Source: Paramacrobiotus metropolitanus (taxonomy: Eukaryota; Tardigrada; Eutardigrada; Parachela; Macrobiotidae). Taken from it: a DNA stretch of 64,000 nucleotides. The DNA is taken from contig NW_026570225.1 in the NCBI RefSeq assembly GCF_019649055.1, positions 3,224,001-3,288,000 on the forward strand, written 5' to 3'. How positions within the stretch are numbered: position 1 is the stretch's first letter; every line of letters starts with the position of its first letter. The position numbers and the translations under genes are program-made. Positions 37,201-48,600 of this stretch are shown here, one piece after another. A model generated the notes under the pieces. The model did not search any database and was not told the DNA's origin. It was given only the letters and a program-made list of their open reading frames with translations.

Positions 37201-38762
37201 GGATCCAGAGATCGGCTGATAAGCAGTACACTGTTAAGGCGCGTTCATAGAGATTGAGTACCCTAATGGGTTCCTTCGCCGACAGTTCATAGTCGATATA
37301 AGACATGAAAACCTTATATTGGGAATTGTCATCTGCATTTTCCTACCACATCAAAACAATAATATAGTGTGCCGCATAAACACAAAATCGATGGTTTAAA
37401 AAGAACTTACAATTAAAAGCTCATATTTCGCTGGTCAGCAAAAAGTATCATAACAGTGTCAGTGCAGCTGCACCGCGTAAAACCTCGAAGTGACCACTTA
37501 CCAGGTCTTTTTCAAATGGTAGGATTTCTTCCAGTTTTGCCTTGGCCTTCTCGTATGCGAACTGTGTCTCTTTATCAGGATCTTCCCCAATAAAACTCGA
37601 AAATTCTGCGTATTCTGCGTCCATTCCTATGAGAACAGCAGGAGCGCTACCAGTCAATAAAAAAACGAAACAACACATAAAAAAATGAAAAAATCCAGTA
37701 TGGTAATTTCTAATTTGCAAAAAATTTTCAAGTGATCTTAATATGGACCAGCACTGTCCGCAGTTTTCTCCCACCTAACAACGGCACGGAGAATTGGCGC
37801 TTATATAAATCCTTCACCCGTTGTATTTGTTTCTTAGCGGCCAACTGGCGCGCTTCGTTCTGTTCGCCGGTCGACAGGAGCGACTTCAGGAAGCCTTTCT
37901 CGATTTCCAGGTAACTATTCCACAAGACACTTCCCTTGGTCACGTGGATGCCGGCCGCCGTCAAAGCGCGCTCGAACACATCGCGGACAGGTTGCAAGGC
38001 TTCGTTAGAAGAAACATCTTGCAGGCAGAACATGGCATAGTCTAACCACAGATCGACCGCTGCAAAACAAGCAACAAGCCAATGGCAGCAGAATAACGGT
38101 AACGATACAACCGCAAGTCAGTTAATTTATGCTTTATAAAGTGTTTACTGATTTAAATTCACAGCGACAAAGCCGCCCTTACACAAGTAGTCCTCGAGAC
38201 TTCTTTCATATAATTTTTTGATTTTTTCATGCTCCTCAACCTTTTCGTTGTCAATTAGTGTTGTTTCATCCTTAATCCAAGCCTTCCACAACTCTGAAAA
38301 ATCAAAAAGGAAACGTAAGGAAAAACCGTCCCGAGAAAATTTCCAGACAGAAATCCCAAATCAAACCGCCACTATGGGAAATCTCAGAGGAAAAAATCGC
38401 ACCTTCTGTTAAGGGAAATAATTCACTGGCACGCTGTCTAGCTTGACGAAGAACTTCCAGATCGCCGCACACTTTGGCATGCTGAATCAATTTTATATGC
38501 GAATCATATGCATACGGATTACTTTCCACCTATCGAAACACACCAGTTGTGATCTTAGTGGCAATAAAAACGCGCTGCGGTGGCTAGAATAAGTTCGAAA
38601 ATAACGATTTCGCCAGTAACAACAAACATCTTGCGAGAGTTGCTGAAGGACCCGCGCGTCTTCCTCTTCATCGCGTCCCTCAGTTTCGTCCTCGGATTCG
38701 TCGTCGCTGCCGTCTCGCTGCATGTCGTCGCTGTCTGAAGACAAGGCGTCATCGACTTCCAT
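34291..38762 (-). CDS. SART3: SART3 (Prp24-like) U4/U6 snRNP recycling factor
   Basis: Binds U6 snRNA and helps re-form U4/U6 after splicing; also a scaffold for USP15/USP4 in vertebrates. Start ATG at 38762 (MEVDDALSSDSDD), followed by an acidic N terminus (SDDESEDETEGRDEEEDA). Half-a-TPR (HAT) repeats follow from about 38530 to 36100, for example VESNPYAYDSHIKLIQHAKV and YELSAKEPIRVLNLYERAL. A basic linker with nuclear-localisation character lies near 36000-35730. RRM1 spans about 35390-35030 (RTIFVSNLNYQTSEE, RGFGFVEFFRP), RRM2 about 35000-34600 (KKLFIRGLHMKVTKEDV, KGIAYVEFNS). The C terminus ends NLLPRAVSLK and SNADFRAALLKR, the conserved LSm-binding tail. About 14 exons; internal edges were not all fixed. 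The first donor near 38620 is weak. Confidence 0.92.
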
Positions 38763-39416
38763 TATAACGGTGCCACGATTTAACTTGTCAATCAACAAAT
38801 TACTGTATGTAGTTTTATAATTTATTTTGCGGAATCTAACGAGTAAGTTACACACTGTGACGCAAAATATAACAACGATTTTATTGGTCTTCAAACGGAA
38901 TAGGCACGCTGAAAGAAAATAGACTGTGTGACGAAAGCGGAAGTGCAGAGGCGTAGATGTGTCGATGCATGGCATCGCGTCACACATACCGTGACATATG
39001 CAACAATACAGAGGCGTTAAATTTTCTGTTAGTGGCATTTATTGTATACAAAAATATTTTTATTACGAAAACTATTATGTAAATAAGAATATCTACAGGC
39101 ACAAGTTAATACCATGCATGATCCCGACACAATTAAAGTGAATTTCTGGGTTCTTAAGCTTCCCTGTTTAATTTAGGCACTACCATTACATCGAGTAATT
39201 TAAATCAGTTTGACAAGGTCTTCGTGATTAAAAAATCACAAATGTGGCAACGTGGGTGGATCCGTGGATGTATGGCAGTTGCGCAGTTAACTGCAAAAAT
39301 CAGTATATAATGAATTGCAGATCACCGGATTTACCTATATATAAACTATAAGGGCATCAACTGTCGTCTTAATTGGGGTCATTGCGGCATACATCGCAGT
39401 AACCAACTCTAACTAA
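38763..39416. other. Upstream region of SART3, no gene seen
   Basis: AT-rich sequence with short frames only. It should hold the SART3 promoter. It ends at a MITE. Confidence 0.4.
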
Positions 39417-39580
39417 GGCCTCGTCCCGAATTCAAAGCGAATCTCGGTGCGATACAGCAACTCCACCTCGCGAGGTGGCTTCGCGTACCGTATCTGTAGG
39501 CGTGGCCACTGCATACAGCCAACTCGTGCGGTTGAGCAACCGTACCATAGCGAGATTCGCTTTGAATTCGGGACAAGGCC
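39417..39580. mobile_element. MITE, 164 bp, TAA target duplication
   Basis: The left end (39417-39446) starts GGCCTCGTCCCGAATTCAAA; the right end (39551-39580), read on the opposite strand, starts GGCCTTGTCCCGAATTCAAA. Thirty bases pair with one mismatch. Both sides carry TAA (39414-39416 and 39581-39583). The ends differ from the MITE at 12985, so it is a separate family, though both left three-base TAA duplications. No coding capacity. Confidence 0.8.
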
Positions 39581-39699
39581 TAACCCTTTCGCGCAGCCAG
39601 TCAAATGGCTAGAGTAGAAATATAGCGATCAGCAGGAAATGAACACATTTTACTTGCGTCGATGACCAATGTGTCGGCCTAACTGATTGTGAAGTGCAG

Positions 39700-40056
39700 A
39701 TGGAAGAGTTTCAATTTAAGACGGAAACGGGCATTCCGTTTCGTCTTAATGTTCACGGAAAATTGTGCACCACAAAAGACTGCATAAACTGGAGTAATGA
39801 TTCACCGATGAATGCCGCCAGCGTAGATTCCTGCGCACGAATTTTTAAATCATTTTCATCGGAATCTGGTGTTTCACTGCCAGCGCTGCCAGTAGTCTTT
39901 TTCGGAGACTACTGTAAAACCACCATCTCTGAATTACGCTTGCATTACATTTACGTTGATTTTAGGTGCACCGAAATAGGATCAGCATGGGTGCCAGTCT
40001 GCCAGTGCGGTCACATTGTTAGGAAACTCGTATTTATTGTTAGTTGTTACGATTAA
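39700..40056 (+). CDS. Hypothetical protein, 118 aa, possible exon
   Basis: Not recognised. The frame reads MEEFQFKTETGIPFRLNVHG then KLCTTKDCINWSNDSP, with balanced, protein-like composition in its first 65 residues. The second half (after ALPVVFFGDYCK) looks less coding and may be intron. A second frame, about 40044-40259, holds a direct repeat of residues NCKDANCKDA and a basic tail. The two could be exons of one small gene, but I see no convincing splice pair. It lies between two repeat elements, which lowers confidence. Confidence 0.3.
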   Translation: MEEFQFKTETGIPFRLNVHGKLCTTKDCINWSNDSPMNAASVDSCARIFKSFSSESGVSLPALPVVFFGDYCKTTISELRLHYIYVDFRCTEIGSAWVPVCQCGHIVRKLVFIVSCYD

Positions 40057-40061
40057 ATAAA

Positions 40062-40091
40062 GCTAATTGTAAGGACGCTAATTGTAAGGAC
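40062..40091 (+). repeat. Two tandem copies of a 15-bp unit
   Basis: GCTAATTGTAAGGAC occurs twice in exact tandem. In one frame it encodes ANCKD twice. The multiple-of-three length would preserve a reading frame if coding. Confidence 0.8.
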
Positions 40092-40865
40092 GCTTCATGT
40101 CATAAACGAGATGACGTAACTTTAGTGGTCAAATCCAACACAAAGCACAATGTATCCGCCGTATCGAAACATAACAAGGTAATGCAAGAAAGAGTTACAA
40201 CATCTCATTTAGTTTATCCGCTTCGCCCACGGTCCCGAGAACAAATATCGATGTCATAACTGTGCATGTCTTGTATGTGACTAGTAAGTAGTAACACAGT
40301 GCTAGTAATACCGCTGTGTTAACGTGAGGGATCGTGACTTGCAAACAAACGACCTTTGTCAGCTGCCATCGCTAGCATTTCATAACTCTAGAGAAAGGTC
40401 ATCGGTGCACAACAGTGAGGACTAGGATCCGGAGCGCACGGCAGAAATATTCTCCATTTTGAGAGAAGCGACGGAACTACGGGATGGTATTTCAGCTTTT
40501 GCTTGGAAGCGGATAACCGATATCGATTCTGCAGTTGCAATAGCGGCTGGTTCTTAACAATGGCGCCGACATTCGAAGCGCACACGCCGCAAAAGCCGCG
40601 AAGTGCGGCGGGAATAGTACTTTTACATTCGAAGCTACAGGAGTACGGGTACCGAAGTACGGAACTTTACTGACTATTAAACCGCTGTCTTGTTCAGCCT
40701 TTCGGTTATGAAATGGTGGGAACATGGGCTCCGTCAGTTACCTAATTCTTTGATATTAAAGTCGAAACAAAATTATGCATATAGATATACCGGTATCTAT
40801 ATACGCTATACACATCATACATATTTGATACTGATACGTAATATAGGTATATACTCCGTATCTGA

Positions 40866-41188
40866 TACGAGGCAAGCGACAACTCTTTCCCATCGCTTTA
40901 GTAAATTTTATCACTTTCCTTGCTGCATCTTACCCGTGTGCAGGCGCTCACGTGCTACTTGATTTCAGCCGTTTCACGTCGGTTTGCAGCTACAGGTGAT
41001 TGTGCAAACTGATAAAGAATATAGAGAAGAGCACGGCAGGCGAGATTTTATCGCCGGCTCAGTAAGCGCTGATTACAAGGGATACGATATCAGTATCACG
41101 TGAGCGCCTGCCTGCACACGGGTAAGATGCAGCAGGGAAAGTGATAAATTTACTAAAGCGATGGGAAAGAGTTGTCGCTTGCCTCGTA
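40866..41188. repeat. Fold-back inverted repeat, ~90-bp arms, 142-bp loop
   Basis: The left arm 40866-40954 is complementary to the right arm 41097-41188. Differences are one T-run change, one substitution and a CAGG duplication in the right arm. Arms end in TACGAGGCAAGCG outside and GCGCTCACGTG inside. A 13-base direct repeat (ACTCCGTATCTGA) flanks the structure at 40853-40865 and 41200-41212. The loop has no coding potential. It may be a foldback transposon or a snap-back duplication, and it directly precedes the retroelement fragment. Confidence 0.85.
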
Positions 41189-41204
41189 CTGATATTTTCA
41201 CTCC

Positions 41205-42133
41205 GTATCTGACCTGGTGTCGTTACTGCTTCCGGAACGGCCGCCTGTGGATGCCACAGAAGCTATGAACTTGTGGAAACTGAATGCTCGCCTTCAAGAA
41301 CTTCCTGAATTAGGTTTCCGGAAAATACAGAAGTCTTGGGACCTACCGCTCTGCAATGCATCGCTGCACACTCTTTTGGAAGTATATCGCGACGATGAGA
41401 TTAACAGAGCACACCTCCTTGCACAGTCTACTCCGGTTGCAGGTATTTGGCTCAATGCTTTGCCATCCGCGCATATAGGGAACTTACTTGACGACGACAC
41501 CCTAAAAATTTCCGGTGGTCTCAGACTTGGCGCGGTTATCTGTGAACCGCATGATTGTATGAAGTGCCACAAGCCAGTTGACCGTTATGCACGTCACGGC
41601 TTATCCTGCTCTTTTTCTGCCGGCCGACATCCACGACATGGTAGTCTCATTGCCATCGTTTCTCGAGCTGTCGTTTCTGCTGGCATTCCTTCTAAACTGG
41701 AACCACGCGGCACCTCACACACGAGTGAACGACGACCAGACGGCTGCACCACATTCGCTTGGCAAAGAGGAATGTGCCTGGCATGGGATGTAACGATACT
41801 GTCGCTTCTTCCCACATTAAGTCCACCTCGATAACTGCTGGATCGGCTGCGTCACAGGCGGAAGAAAAAAAGTCTAGATTTTACTCGTACTTAAATGGTC
41901 GGTACATTTTCGCAGCGTTAGCATTTGAGACAATGGGCCCGTGGGGACCATCGGCTAGTGCAATTGTCAAAGAAATTGGTAAACGGCTACGCAACCATAC
42001 GGGAGATATCCGCTCGCATGAATTTCTGAGGCAGCGCTTGTCATTGGAAATACAGCGGGGAAACGCGGCTTCAGTCATTGGTACAATGGAAGGAGTAGAG
42101 AAGTTTAATGAGCTCTTTCTGTTGTTACATTAA
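41205..42133 (+). pseudogene. Decayed 3' end of a non-LTR retrotransposon
   Basis: Two frames encode consecutive parts of one protein. Frame 1 (to about 41795) reads APVAGIWLNALPSAHIGNLL-like sequence (QSTPVAGIWLNALPS), then a zinc-knuckle pattern C-x2-C...H-x4-C (CMKCHKPVDRYARHGLSC), GRHPRHGSL, RRPDG and CLAWDVT. Frame 2 (41797-42133) continues DTVASSHIKS, ALAFETMGPWGPSA and IQRGNAASVIGTM. The order zinc knuckle, RH, RPDG, WDVT resembles the C-terminal zinc finger plus restriction-like endonuclease region of R2/NeSL-type elements; the clade is inferred. A frameshift near 41797 and the missing reverse transcriptase upstream show it is 5'-truncated and dead. Confidence 0.75.
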
Positions 42134-42665
42134 AAGTTTTAACCGTGTTATTTACACATACATGTATGTTTGCTGATTTGTATGTCTTGGTCGCTTATTA
42201 ATAAAAAAATACGTAATACAGTACAGATATACGCTGCCGCTAAAGGTTCCATCAAAACGCCCAACATTGTTGCGGATATGTGATCCTACTAGACCTTTAA
42301 TTTACTCGCGATGCCGAAATACAGCTTGTGCAATTATGTAAAACGTAATAATACTATGTACTAACGATAAGTATCCGTACTTGTACTATAGTAGTGCAGC
42401 GCGATGTAAGACCAGTATTCATTATTTATTATTCGAGCACACTGGTTCCAGCAGCACTACAAATGCAAATATGGTGCTCCGTTGTATTCTTGTAAAGCAA
42501 GACAGTGAACACGTAGATTAACGCAATAAACTCACATCAAAATCATATAAACAAAATTAACAGTTGAATATCAGAACACCAACAACGAAGCTGATACTGC
42601 GGCAGATTCAGATTAAAACTAAACTCAACAGGAATGATCCCCTAAGCCAAATCAAAGACACTGCA
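42134..42665. other. 3' flank of SNRNP200, no gene seen
   Basis: AT-rich, short frames only. It contains the 3' tail of the retroelement fragment and the SNRNP200 3' UTR. Confidence 0.4.
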
Positions 42666-45600
42666 TTATTTTGACACAGACAACGCTAGCTCATGTTCCA
42701 GATCACATCCCATATAACAATCCGACATTAAATACAAAGAAAGGTGGTGTTTCCCGGCTGGTTCAGGTGCTAAGAAATCCAATTTCAGCTTGACTTCAGC
42801 CGAAGTAACGTTTACACGCTTGATGGAGAGCAGAGTATTAGACGACGTTTCTGCCAACACCATCCACCAGCCTTCTTCGCGTTTCTGAAATTTCAAATTC
42901 AAAATTGTACTATTGTTCCAAGATTCAAGTTCTCAAAAAACTTACGTGTGGAAAAAGAGGCGCGATGACCGGTCCTACAACTTCCTCATCGCGTGATAAA
43001 ACGACTTCCACCACAACACTCTCCCCCCTGAAATATAACATTTGCTACCAAATAAGAATCTAACTAACGAAAACTCTTAAACCAACTCATAGCCAAAGTA
43101 CAATGCAAAAAGTATGCTTTACAGGAAAACACTCAAATTATCTTCACTTACATTTTAACTTTGTCAGCAGCTAGGTTATGAACCATATCTATGTTGGGAT
43201 AACGATTGCAGAATTTGGCTACATCCGCCATTTGTGCTGGCGTTAACTGCAGAAGACTGTTCCGTTCCTCATCCTCCAAATCCATCACGTCCAATATGCT
43301 CTCAATCTTTTTTGCTTGGCATCGTTGGATCACCTCAGCTGTGAAATGCGGCAGTTGTTTCAAGTTCGAATCTTTGTTCCACAGTGCCTGTGTAACCATC
43401 TGCGAGAGCTCCATTGCCGCAATGGCCGGAGTCGCCCATCCATTGGATGACAGGACATCGACGCAAGCATAAATTAAACGCATAATTTTTGCCAAAATAA
43501 TCTGGTTGAGATCGGTCTGCATCTCCGGTGGAACTTGGATGCGCGACAAATGGGCTTGCAGGAGCAAATTCGCTTTGGTATGGGGCTCAGTCAGTTTGTT
43601 CGATTGTGGGCCATACGGGATCTTTTCCTTGATCAGTTTCAAAGACCTGTCTTCCCGTTGACGTACAGGGATACGACTGAATTCACTAGCTGAGGAAATA
43701 ATTTCAAGTAAACCGCGCACTTTGGTTTTCTGGTTCAGCGACAGACTAAATAATTCGATAGTGGAATAGTTGATGTTGTAGTACGCTGCAATCATGCCCA
43801 AATTCAACGGATGCAAATCCATTTCCTTCTCAATCGATATGCATTTGCACTTCTCCAGATCTTGCAGGGTGTTTTCCACTACTTCCGACAAATGGTCCGA
43901 TAAATGCCGGTGAGACACATTCTGCAAGGAATAATAATTGGGATTTTGGGTCATCCGACGGTACATTAAGGTCCAAGTCAGGTAATCCACAGCGTCTTGT
44001 TTATTCTCCACGGTCTTCGTTACAATTTCCGCGTTGAATGGATCGTGAAGGAAGTGGTCCAAGTGGGATTCCACAGGAAGAGGGTTCATCAAGAATTTCA
44101 AAAAGAACTCTTTTTTGGACGTCTGACACATCAGCACACACACGGATTTCTGGTCAACTTGTGGACGATTGGCAAATGCTCCAATTAACTGTATAACATC
44201 AGTTACAGCATAATCCACATACGAATGAATTTTCCCATCATACGACTGCGTATCCATGATAATAACCAAATGCGCTCTCACAGGCAAAGACCAACAGAGC
44301 TCTTTTGACACCACCAACACTTGGATGGCACTAGACGAGAATAATGTCTCAACGATCTTGCGATCACGTTCCTCTAGCCCTTCATGAATGTATCCAATTC
44401 CGCTCAACAACGTATCGCACAAAGTCTGTAAAAATTTGCACAATCTGTCAAAACGTTAGCCATATCAATAATGTATCGTATTGTTCGTTCTAACTTCCGT
44501 TATGCAACTGGAAAAGGGTTTTTTGAATACACCCAAGTACAGTAATTCTTAGTTCTCACCTTATCAGTCAGTTGATCAAAAAACTGTTCGAGATCTTTTT
44601 CGGTACAATGGAGGAATCCACTTCTCTTCGTCTTCTGAAGAATTCTGGATGCTGTCACCAACTCGATGGCTTGCACCCGACTCATCTTCCGGTTGGGAAC
44701 GAACACAATAACTGGCTGCTTATTCTGACAATGTCGTACAATTGCATTGAAAACCGGCTTATTCATCGCTGCCAACCGCGTAGCATTGTGGCTGATGTTA
44801 AATCCTTGGATATGGAGCTCCAACGGCACGGGACGTGTTTGGGGGTGAAAGTTAAACGTATTAGACTGCGAACAACCGAGCCACTGAGCCACATCCCGGG
44901 CATTGGCAAGTGAATGCGACAACGCGACGATGCGGATATTTCGGCCCAACTGCGAAGACATATAGCGCATCCGGGAGCATACTACTTCCAGTACGGGGCC
45001 TTGCTCTCCACCGATCAACTGCAATTCGTCTACAATGAACAAATTTATGTTCTGAACATGCTTTCTCTGCTTCCACCGCCGAGACAGTATATCCCAATAT
45101 TCCGGATTGGAAATAATGATGTTGTTTTTGCCCAACAATTTCAGATCCGCTGACGTGTCGCCCGTCAGTATACACACTCGCTTTCCAAGCTCTCTGAATT
45201 TCTTTTCCCACTCCTTGTGGATATTCTCGGCGATTTCTTGAAGCGGTGCGACGTAAACGATCCTGGCGTTGTCAGGATCCTGTGAAAACAGACGCAGGAT
45301 GGCAAACTCCGCACAGATTGTCTTACCGCTTCCAGTAGGTGCCCCTGCAAAAAAAATAAAATCAGCAAACTAGTACCACAACTACAACCATCGTTACCGT
45401 ACCGATAAATGTGTTGTCATCCGTGGTATACAACGAGTTGAAAACTTGCGTCTGCACCGGATTGAAATACCGAAAGTCGTACAAGGACTCGTACGCAAGA
45501 TTTCTCAGTGCATGCACGGGCAATGGCTGCAGATCCAACAATTCCGTGGGCGGTGGATTTTTTTCTGGCAGCGTTAAATGGCGAAAAGATACCGCTAGTT

Positions 45601-48600
45601 GAGTTTCCGATGCGATCCACTTATCTGAGACGACACGGATAAAGTACTGAGGCGGAACCGGCTCGAACATGGGCACAAAGAACTTGATCAGATGCTCATC
45701 TTCAGCAAATTTTTCCTTCAGAAGAAAGAACTCATTGTGTAGAATGATTTCTGAGTCCACGTCTTCCACGAATATCCAAAATCCTTGTGACTCCCCATGA
45801 ACATCTTTGTTCCACTGGAAATCCGGAGTTATAGTCAGTTCCACGCGCAACGTAGAACGGGTTATAGGCTGAATTTGCACTGAAAGTTCCAACTTAGGGA
45901 ACTGATGAATAACCCGGTGCAAATCTTTACCGACTTTCTGTTGACTAGCCCCCACCAACTCGCCCAGCGCATGAGGATCCAGATCGTACATTCGCTCCCA
46001 TGAAATCGTTTTCTTTTCCAGTTTCTTCACCCACATTTGATTAATCTTGGGGAACTGGCGTAATGGTGATAAGGACTGCCACATTCTTCTATCAATCATC
46101 TTGCATAAGGACAGAGTTTTTTCCGCCAATTGAGCCCAGCCCCGATGCAGGACAATTTCAAAAATGGCCCGGATTAAACGGTTGGCTGACTGCGATACAT
46201 AAACCATGTCTGCCATAAGGGAAAAGCCTTCAAGTTTCAAATTCGAGATGTACGCCTACAAACATTCAAATAAGGTAAGTAAACATACCAGTCAAACAAA
46301 CAGTTAATTGTTTCACCTGTAGCAACACGTTAACTTTCGCCGATGGTTCATCAATCCCTTCTTTGATTGGTATCGGCACCTGTTCCATCAGTTTCTGAAG
46401 CTCAAGCTTCTCTTCGTCACGGATCGCCATGTGCTTGAACTCTCCCGATAGCGAAAAAATTCGGAACAATTCAATCTCCGACAACGTCGGTCTCAGTAGC
46501 TGATTGTAAGTAGCCATTGTTTCATGGGTACAGTAGAAATACGAAGCAATCCTGCCCAAATCCGTCACCTGCAAATGCCCGCTCTTCTTATCGTACTTGA
46601 TCAGTTGACTCTTTTCCAACTGCAGAGCCGCAGTGTGAATCAAATCTGCCCGACGCTGTTCCAATTTTTCATCAAATTCCCTGTAGTCAACTGAAATTCC
46701 ATACAATCCCGGATTCTGTCGCATTCGTACGTAAAGGTAGGTGTATCCCAACCAATCCACAGCGTCCTTCACCGTCTGAATAGTTCCGAGCACTATCTCA
46801 GCATTCAGCAAATCGGCCAGTTTTCCAATCATCTGGCTTTCAATGGGCAGGTTTTGGTTCATCAAAGAGAGATAGAACTGCAGTTCCGAGTGGTTTGTGA
46901 TTAAAATGCCTTCACCTTTCGTGTCATACTGCGGTCGTCCAGCACGACCTAACATCTGCATTACGTCCAGTGCTCCCAATTCCGTCCACCGACCCTTTTC
47001 CGGACTGTAGATCTGCGTGCCCTTAATGATGACCGTGTGAGCAGGCAAGTTCACACCCCAAGCCAGCGTAGCCGTTGAGACCAGGACCTGAATTCGCCGA
47101 TCCCCGAACAAATCCTCCACCAAGGTACGATCCGGTCGCGTCATACCGGCATGGTGAATGCCAAATCCAAAAGGCAAAAGATCTTTTAAATCTAAATTCT
47201 GCAACGAAAGAAATAACATTTCAATTACAGAGCAGTCTCCGCCTGCGCGAAACGAACGACTCATAAAGCCTGATAAAAATCGATTACATCCGCTAGTCAC
47301 GTACTTTACAAGAAAAGAAAGCACTGAGCAATACTTCTGCTGATCCGATATTTGATTTCCACCAGCAAGGTGCGCGAAAAACCATTCGTATTCATTTTTT
47401 ACCGTTCGATATCAGACTGCCGGCACCAAAACAATCGTTTATCGACATAAATGCTCAAATTAGTTTACCTTAGTTTCACCCGCTTCGTGCTTTAAAAGCT
47501 CGGTAGTAGCTGATCCTTCTTTTAAGAAAGCCGAAATGCTATCCCTCTCCAAACATGCATCTCGCAAGGCCTTTGCTGTTTTTGCAGTCTCTTTTCGGGA
47601 ATGCACAAAAATCAGCACCTGTCAGAGAACAATGGAGATAAACAACGTTTCATCAAAATATCTCGAAGCTAATTCTCTCGACAATTTCGCCTCAAGATTC
47701 CAACGACATGTACCATTCAATTTGATACATTCGCTGACTTTTAAGGCATCTTTATTAACTAAACGAATTTTCAAGAACCACTTTACCTGATTTACTCCAG
47801 CGTATTCCATTACTTTGTTGTACACAATATCATTCATGATCTGAAAGCGTTTAATGGCCTTCTTTTCGGTGATACCGATGTACTGTTGCTCGAGAGGAAC
47901 CGGTCGAAAACTAAAAGAAAAAGCAAATATTACACATAACTTACAGTATATGCATTGGTCAAATCAAACGTGACAGTTAACTGGCCACCGCCATCAAGAA
48001 TCAAAATGGCATTCAGTCTCTGAAAAATTGCGATTCTTATAATTAGTCACTACAGCTCACCTGTTATCAAAGAAAAACAGGCCTTTGTCGCGATTAACTC
48101 GTAAAAACACAGCCACGTCTTCATAATTCGGTAGCGTAGCCGATAAGCCGACCAATCTTATCGGATCCTGAGATGATTCCATGGTTCGCAATGTGCGAGC
48201 TACCAAAGCTTCCAACACCGGACCACGGTCATCATGGAGCAGATGTACCTCATCCTAAATAATACCAAAATCGTACTGTACATTGTACAATACAACGATG
48301 AATGGTTAAACATGCATATGCATAGACGAATGCTACATATTACTATGTAGAATGTACTCTAATATTAATTTCACGTATCACTTACAAAAATAATCAGGCG
48401 AACCAGACTCGTATACAATCGCTCTCCGGAGCGTCTAGTGACAATATCCCATTTTTCGGGAGTACAGACAATAATTTGGGTAGCCTCAATTTGCTCGCGA
48501 GACATCTGATGATCTCCAGTTAATTCGTCAACCCTGATATTATAAGGTTCCAACCTCTACACGGAAAACATCACACCAACATAATAATATTATTTATTAT

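Noticed and set aside
40388-40725. Minus-strand frames of 65-77 codons
   Set aside because: Short, overlapping and without motifs in a repeat-rich region.
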